Position numbers and translations under genes: made by a program
Shown here: piece after piece, positions 58,273-64,000 of the stretch
Position numbering within the stretch: the stretch's first letter is position 1
How the letters are laid out: every line of letters starts with the position of its first letter
The notes under the pieces: generated by a model
Database searches by the model: none
Told to the model about the DNA's origin: nothing
What the model saw: only the letters and a program-made list of their open reading frames with translations
NCBI GenBank assembly: GCA_034509735.1
Contig: JACGWO010000002.1
Coordinates: forward strand, 28,815,636 to 28,879,635
DNA: 64,000 nt
DNA from: Sesamum alatum
Taxonomy: Eukaryota; Streptophyta; Magnoliopsida; Lamiales; Pedaliaceae
Direction: 5' to 3'

Positions 58273-60489
58273 TGAAGGACAAGCGGATCCGCCCGGGAGC
58301 GCGAGAAAGCGCGGAAATAGTGCGTCAATTAAATCAAATCTAATTTAAAATACGAATCGCAAGGGGTGTACCCTTGCGTGCTCAACCGGGCGTCCGATGT
58401 AGGATGTGTAAATATTAGAAATATATATTTAAACACATAGGGCATAGATGTATATTAAATCAATCAAAGCGTAATAAATCGTTACCTTTGATTATTTAGC
58501 GTATGCTCCCGGCTACTTGCGTTGTTCCTTCTCCGGAATGCTCACGAAATCCAAACGTATGGATTCTCCAAAGGTGATCCACACCACACCGGAAGAAATA
58601 CACATTCTTCTTGCTAGAAAAGAACGGGTTTAAGAAGGAATCGGTTTAAGAGAAGAACACTATGAAATTAGTGCTCTCTTAAACTTACTTTGTTCTTCTT
58701 CTTGATTCAAAATCAAGTGAAGAACACAAGTGTAGGAGAGGGAGAGAGGGCCGAGAGTTGAGAGAGAGGAGAGGGATTTTTTGTCTTCTCTTTTTCCTAG
58801 AAAAAGATGAATAATGAATCACTTATGCTTGGTGTTGTATATTCTAATATATATACATAATTAATGTGATTATTGGAATGTGTCTAGGTTCATCCAAGGA
58901 TGTCTAGATTCATTCCAATCAATCACCATCAATTTTTCAATCAAGCCTACCAAAATTTTATGGTATGATCAAATCATACCAAAAGGGAAAAGCTTGATTG
59001 GAGTTGATTTGTCTCATTCCAAAAGAGATAAGTCAACATACCACCTAGCATGAAACATGGCTGATTTTGCTTCCTCCAAGGGAGCATGTCGGCCATGTTT
59101 AATTAAGAAAAGAAGTCCAACTTTTTCCTATTCCAAAATAGGAATTATTTCTCCTCTCGGGTATAATTTAACGGACCGGGTTTTATCATAATTCAATTAC
59201 GACGAATCCAACATTAAATCCAATTTAATGTCCATTTAAATTATTCCCGTTGATCTTTTAATCCAATTAAAAGATCCAACGTCTCAACTTTCCATATTTA
59301 ATCGAAAATCCAATTTACCGATTAAATGAAAGCCCGTACAATATCGGCCCGTCCATCCAATGGACTTTCCCTTAAGTAATCCAATTACTTATTTTATCCT
59401 TCGAGATTGACTCCAAGTTAATCTCTCAACCTCCTCGGTGATTTGTGTGTGACCCTTTAGGTTTACCATCAGCTAGACCTGGGCCCGTGTCCCACAAGGG
59501 CCCGTTACTATGGGTGGCCGTCTAGCAACGGTCCATGGCACTAGAGACTAGGTGAATTGGTGTGAACATTTAGGCGCCGATTCCGTACGGGTACGATCCT
59601 TCCGTCTACCGTCTCCCGGCCTTAGTCTAGGGTATGGAATTGGGCGTCGATTCCCATCCTCGACTAGGCATCTATGCTTAATACTCGAGACCACATATGC
59701 TTCATTGCGTCGACACAGGAAACCATTCCCTGTTCGACCAACCACTGTGGCCACAGCTTCAAACAGCATGAACGTGTCTCCGAGTGCATAGGAGATACCT
59801 CTGTCACATACTGACAGGGGACGGATCCTCTTCTTGGAATACACCGTCCTCGCTACACATTCCGACTGCACTGGACAAGGCTAATGATAATCATCTTACA
59901 GAATGATTACCTCTCGCCAGATCCAAGATACAGCCATCATGTGCACGCGACTGCCATGATTCCTCAAGTCTGAGGATTACTCCCGTACTATCGGAACCGG
60001 GGAAAAACCAATCATACCGACCAAGCCTCCAAGGCTTCCATATGATGATCCTCGCGAGTCAGTCCAGTCGGCTCTACCCTAGTCGACCAAGCCATCAAGA
60101 TTGTGTAGGCGTCCCATGCCTGTCGCCGATGAAACACGGCACTCATCCAATGAACACGACTCTTGACGCAAGTCTCAATAGGACTCTCGATGCCCTGTCT
60201 CGAGGTCCTCGACTTGGAACGTTTCAGACCCAACTCTTAATCAGTTGGTTTCATGACCACCATCCAATGCGTGGCCCAACTGCACAAGTTGTTATCTATG
60301 GTCTGTGGGCTTTGTTGCGATATAAGTTAAACACCGTTTTAACAAATGTAAGATGAGCGCAACAAAGAAGGTACCATTGGTGACGAACACTCATCTTATT
60401 CATCACATAATAATATTACATTCACATCGAGTTGTATAATAGGTTACAAATCGCCAAACCTATTGGCTTTCTGGTCACCTATTCTAACA
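58273..60489 (-). repeat. Inner copia 5' LTR
   Basis: Length 2,217 bp, from TGAAGGACAAGCGGATCCGC to GGTCACCTATTCTAACA on the + strand, next to the primer site. Frames of 70-110 residues inside it are not conserved proteins. Confidence 0.93.
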
Positions 60490-61157
60490 GACGGGTCCTC
60501 TTCTTGAAACCCACCGTCCTCGTTACACATTCGGACTGCATTGGACAATGCTTAGAATGATCATCTTACAGAATGATCACCTCTCCCCAAATCCAAGATA
60601 CAACCATCGTGTGCACGTGACTGCCATGGTTCCTCAAGTCTGAGGACTACTCCCGTACTATCAGAACCGGGAAAAATCCAATCATACCGACCAAGCCTCC
60701 AAGGCTTCCATATGAATGATCCCCGCGAGTCAGTTCAGTCGGCTCAACCCCAGTCGACCAACCCACCAAGATCGTATAGGCGTCCCACGCCTCTCATTGA
60801 TGAAACACGGCACTCATCCAATGAGTACGACTCTTGGTGCAAGTCTCTATAGGACTCTCGATGCCCTATCTCGAGGTCCTCAACTTGGAATGTTACAGAC
60901 CCAACTCTTTATCAGTTGATTTCATAACCACCATCCAATGCGTGGCCCAACTACATGAGTTGTTAACCGTGGTTTGTGGGCTTTATTGTGATATATGTAA
61001 AACAACATTTTAAACATATGGAAAATGAGCACAACAAAGAAGGTACCAATGGTAATGAATACTCATTTTATTCCTTACATAAAATAACATTACATCAAGT
61101 TGTCAAATAGGTTACAAAATGCCAAACCTATTGGCTTTCTAGTCATCTATTCTAACA
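60490..61157 (-). repeat. Copia 2 5' LTR, part 2
   Basis: It resumes with the duplication GACGG and continues the LTR left at 50481, ending GTCATCTATTCTAACA. It is followed at 61158 by Tat gag sequence. Confidence 0.85.
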
Positions 61158-61980
61158 GAACCAGCCTCCAGATCAGTATACCAGTCAAATGCATTCTATT
61201 TCAGTGATCGGACAAACTGCTTGACTAGGTGATCCCCATATGTTCCAACGTTGTTGCATGTTTCAACGAAGTGAGCTACGTGCTTCTTAGGGTTGCCTTT
61301 GCCATCAAATTGCTGGAACTTTGGTGGTTGGTAGCCCATCAGCATCTTCAAGCTATCAATCCTGGGAGTGTAGGGTTTGGAGTAGGTGAAGGATGACCTT
61401 GAGCCTCCCTCAATCTTGCTCCTGATTGTTTCTTCAATGAATTCTTTTAGTTGGTCTATTGGAATCAACCCATCAGACGAGACTTGAAGCTCTTTTGCAG
61501 GTTTACCCTTCTCGGTATAATTCTATTTTATGGATACTTCTGCTTCATCATGAGCCTCAACTTGTTTTCCTTGAATTTAGCTTGTGTCAACATTGTCTGG
61601 CTTGTTGATCAACCTAGCAATTTGGGCATCTTGCTCTTGGACATGCTTGGTGAGTCCCTCGACAGCTCTTGTTAGACTTGCAATCTGCTCTTCTAAGGTT
61701 GTGGCATTCGTCACCATGACTGGAGCCACATTCGTTATGAAGGAGCAGCTAGACATGGAGCGAGGAGAGGACGGAGGAGATTTATATCTTCGCTTGCATG
61801 GCTAGGTATGAAGGCGTCCTTCCAAGTAGACTCAATGAGAGGAGTCATCTGGGAAGGTTCTTTAAGTTTCTTTGACATGCTTCTCGTAATAACACCAAGA
61901 CTCTTCGTACTTGAACTTGAAGACTTCGATGTGGCGAGTTTGGAATTCACCGTCTTTACAGCTTTTCCTTGAGTGTCCAT
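61158..61980 (-). pseudogene. Tat-like Gag, N-terminal part
   Basis: Gag would build the particle. It starts at 61980 (MDTQGKAVKTVNSKLATSKS) with a serine-rich, basic N-terminus. After a decayed coiled stretch, the second frame (61468-61196) reads IPIDQLKEFIEETIRSKIEG, PYTPRIDSLKMLMGYQPPKF, QQFDGKGNPKKHVAHFVETC and YGDHLVKQFVRSLK. These are hallmark words of a common plant Ty3/gypsy gag. A stop follows RSLK, and the frame then continues NAFDWYTDLEAG up to the copia 2 LTR. The rest of gag is missing from the window. Confidence 0.82.
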
Positions 61981-62027
61981 CGAAATACTTCAGACTTTGT
62001 TGAAGGGAAGAGATGAGAGGTAGAGGG

Positions 62028-62047
62028 GTCCCGCTGGGCGTGCCAAA
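62028..62047 (-). other. Candidate Tat primer binding site
   Basis: On the minus strand TTTGGCACGCCCAGCGGGAC begins a few bases after the LTR end TTTACA. Position and TGG-like start suit a primer site. I cannot name the tRNA. Confidence 0.5.
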
Positions 62048-62050
62048 ATT

Positions 62051-62993
62051 TGTAAATAGATTTTTATGTTCCTGAATTTAACGAAATAAGAAAATAGTAT
62101 AAATAAACTTCTTGAATTGATTTGAGTGTTTGTGGGTGCGAAATATCTACTTGAAAACCTCTGATTCTTCTCTTCAAGAACGTGACCTTTGACTTTGACA
62201 ACTTAGGAGGTAAAACTCGATGTTTGATCTCTTTTGACGTTGACTTTGACTTTGAATAACATTAACTCAGGAGTCATTGACTTGTTCCCGGATTAAACGC
62301 TATAAACTTGAAGATATTTGACTTGAATTTGGGATATTTCTTGGTGGGTTTGAGACTTTGATCTTCCGCCAAAGTGGACTTCTATCTTGCTAACGTTAAT
62401 TCGCCGGTCTTCGGACTTCTTATAGAATTAAACGCTGATTTTGGACGATTTCCACGATGAACGCCTTGAATCTTTCCTTGAACGTCGTGAATCTTTCTTG
62501 ATTTGCGCTTGAGAGGATTTTGGGACTTCTTGAATGCTCCCTTGCTTGTATCTTCAATTGTATGTGTGTGTGTTTTGAATGAGTTCCACTGACCACTTTA
62601 TATAGCTGTCAAAGAGGTATAGGGTTGTGGTGAACTTGAACACTTATTTTATATTATCTCTTTATTTTAATTTAAAGAGATAATACATTAAATATTTGGG
62701 AAGACATGATTCGTCGATTTTGATATTATCTATTTAATTTTTGTATTTTTTCAAAGAGATAATATAAAAAATATTTGTTTTGATTTGATTGGCCGAAACA
62801 CCTCATTTGCCACTTGTCGGCCATTGATTTGATGACGAAATATATATTAAAATATCAATTAAATTAACTATTTATATTTGAAATTAATTTAGTAAATTTC
62901 AAAATATAAATAGAAAAATAGAATATAATCGATAAATAATATATATTTTCCACTTGTTGTCATTTGATTGGGTGCAAAATTAATTTGTCTACA
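62051..62993 (-). repeat. Tat-like element 5' LTR
   Basis: On the minus strand it begins TGTAGACAAATTAATTTTGC and ends AAATCTATTTACA, 943 bp, with matching TGTA/TACA ends. The ends are inferred from the primer site and from where the copia relic resumes. The 3' partner LTR is absent. Confidence 0.65.
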
Positions 62994-63024
62994 ACCATAA
63001 TTTGAAAAATCAATTGCTCCAATT

Positions 63025-63260
63025 TTAATTCATTGTGACAACAATTGGTAGAGTAAAAAACCGTACTATAACGGTAAATCCAGACCTACATGAAGAAAAC
63101 ACAATGTTGTGAGATTATATTTGATAATTGTTAATATCAATGTTGATTATATTAAATCTTGTGATAATCTTGCAGATCCATTAACCAAGGCCTTGGCAAG
63201 ATAAAGGATCTGAAATACATCAAGGGGGATGGGGTTAAAGCCCATAAAATCATAAGTCAT
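63025..63260 (+). pseudogene. Copia RNase H C-terminus, + strand relic
   Basis: A single reading frame gives IHCDN (catalytic aspartate), YNGKSR, KHNVVR, VDYIKSCDNLADPLTKALAR and then a stop, with the tail words NTSRGMGLKPI after it. This is the end of a Ty1/copia pol. Two stops interrupt it. It differs from the DPLTKPMSQ version in the inner copia, so it is another family. The upstream part is missing because the Tat LTR abuts at 62993. Confidence 0.78.
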
Positions 63261-64000
63261 GTATGAGGAAACCCAACTTGTGGACTAGAGATCCTATAAT
63301 CAGGTTCAATAGAAAAAATAAATTATATGATGGCTTGCTTTGAGATGCACTATCTTATTTTAATTATTTTTTCATCCCTATGATGTGAGTGCATTTATCC
63401 TATAATTTGTGGAGGTTGAATTTATTAACCTTTTAATGAAAATCCGTAGCTCGAATGAGTTGGGTGTCAAAGTTACAGGAGCACTGTTGATAAATTTCAC
63501 TTATATGATTGTGAAAGTAAGCCGCTTTTTAGGAGAATTGGGCTTATTCTAAAAAATACTCATGAAAATTGGGATGGCACAGGGCCGTAATGTGCTGACT
63601 ATTGAAGCTCATATAAACACCTTGATTGTTATGTATGTGCAATGATACTTTATTTCCCCTAAGTAGTCGTAGTTCAAGTCTGAGACTGCTACTGAGTCTG
63701 GAGTAGAAGTTACTGTTTCACTAAGTGGAGGTTCAATGCAGAGCACACCTTCATTATGCATAATAGTCTCCCTTCAGCTAATACACTCTCTTTAATTTTA
63801 ATATTAAAATGAGAGGGGGTATATATTGCATTTTAATATTGAAACTATAACATATGCCCTTTCATGTTCCCTCCATTGATGTTGATGTTAGTGGTGTTGG
63901 TAGATGTTTATGGCCATAATATTTGTAACATATCTATTTAATTCCATCATCCCACTACTACACCATATTCATACACACTTTATACCCATTTTCTAGCCAT
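63261..64000 (+). other. Region downstream of the copia relic
   Basis: This is probably the 3' noncoding part and perhaps LTR of that copia. A purine run, GAGAGGGGG, at 63811-63819 could be its polypurine tract. I could not fix an LTR start. No gene is seen. Confidence 0.4.

Larger units (their letters stand above)
50482..60489 (-). mobile_element. Complete Ty1/copia retrotransposon (inner copia)
   Basis: It is 10,008 bp on the minus strand. The 5' LTR is 58273-60489 and the 3' LTR 50482-52600, and both bear TGTTAG-type starts and TTCA-type ends in element orientation. It has an initiator-tRNA-Met primer site, gag, protease, integrase, RT and RNase H in Ty1/copia order, and a polypurine tract. 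The 5-bp duplication GACGG flanks it at 50477-50481 and 60490-60494. It inserted into the LTR of its relative copia 2. The coding region carries at least nine stops or frameshifts. I do not assign a copia sublineage. Confidence 0.92.
42826..61157 (-). mobile_element. Copia element 2, 3'-truncated, split by two insertions
   Basis: On the minus strand, from the right: LTR (60490-61157 plus 48922-50481, split by the complete copia), primer site, leader, gag (split by a solo LTR), protease, gag-pre-integrase and the start of integrase, ending at about 42826. RT, RNase H and the 3' LTR are lost. Its LTR abuts Tat gag at 61158. Wording is close to the complete copia at 50482-60489, so they are one family. 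Confidence 0.8.
38416..62993 (-). mobile_element. Tat-like Ty3/gypsy element, heavily interrupted
   Basis: On the minus strand, from the right: 5' LTR (62051-62993), primer region, gag (61980-61158), an 18-kb block of nested copia DNA, RNase H tail (42815-42624), integrase (42623-41251), then an antisense PMD gene (+ strand, 38481-40844). Protease, most of RT and the 3' LTR are missing. The RNase H and integrase wording and the presence of an extra antisense gene fit the Tat lineage (established for that group, to my knowledge). I assign both halves to one element because order and orientation agree and copia 2 inserted in its gag. Confidence 0.7.

Overview
The window is repeat-dominated nuclear DNA of a flowering plant, probably a eudicot. 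The evidence is Athila-, Tat- and Ty1/copia-type LTR retrotransposons, a CACTA element, Mutator-like MITEs and nuclear copies of plastid ndhB, trnA-UGC and ndhD. I found no intact host gene. Almost every long reading frame belongs to a retroelement, and most are broken. The species cannot be named from this sequence.

Layout, left to right. 1-2035: right part of a CACTA-like element rich in CCGTTCCAA motifs. 2036-3297: AT-rich DNA without genes. 3298-13943: a Mutator-like MITE (9-bp duplication TTATAAATA) split by a structurally complete Athila-type Ty3/gypsy element on the + strand (3398-13739, 5-bp duplication ATAGT, near-identical LTRs, tRNA-Asp-type primer site, gag-pol with one stop and three frameshifts). 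14272-18623: a complete, transposase-less CACTA element (ends CACTAC/GTAGTG, duplication ATA) carrying a chimera of three plastid fragments. 18912-25475: MITEs, a large foldback element with a MITE nested in it, a four-copy ~175-bp tandem array and short duplications.

25476-38415: a mosaic of nested copia LTRs, mostly on the minus strand, including a solo LTR with duplication TGTTG, plus a truncated copia element (gag and 5' LTR). 38416-62993: remains of a minus-strand Tat-like Ty3/gypsy element. Its gag and 5' LTR lie at the right end and its RNase H tail and integrase at 41.2-42.8 kb. On the opposite strand it carries a decayed plant-mobile-domain (PMD, aminotransferase-like) gene with a recognisable intron. 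This element was split by copia element 2 (42826-61157, minus). Copia 2 was in turn hit by an opposite-strand solo LTR in its gag (44510-46549, duplication GGGAT) and by a complete 10-kb copia element in its LTR (50482-60489, duplication GACGG). 63025-63260 is a + strand copia RNase H relic into which the Tat element seems to have inserted.

No genes here work together as a pathway. The window records successive insertions, deletions and captures. The most unusual items are the plastid chimera inside the CACTA element, the antisense PMD gene in the Tat element, the repeated GGCGTGATCACGCC palindromes of the Athila element, and the variable GC-rich islands in the copia leaders. Breaks were located by comparing related copies within the window and by recalled family motifs; no alignment program was run.
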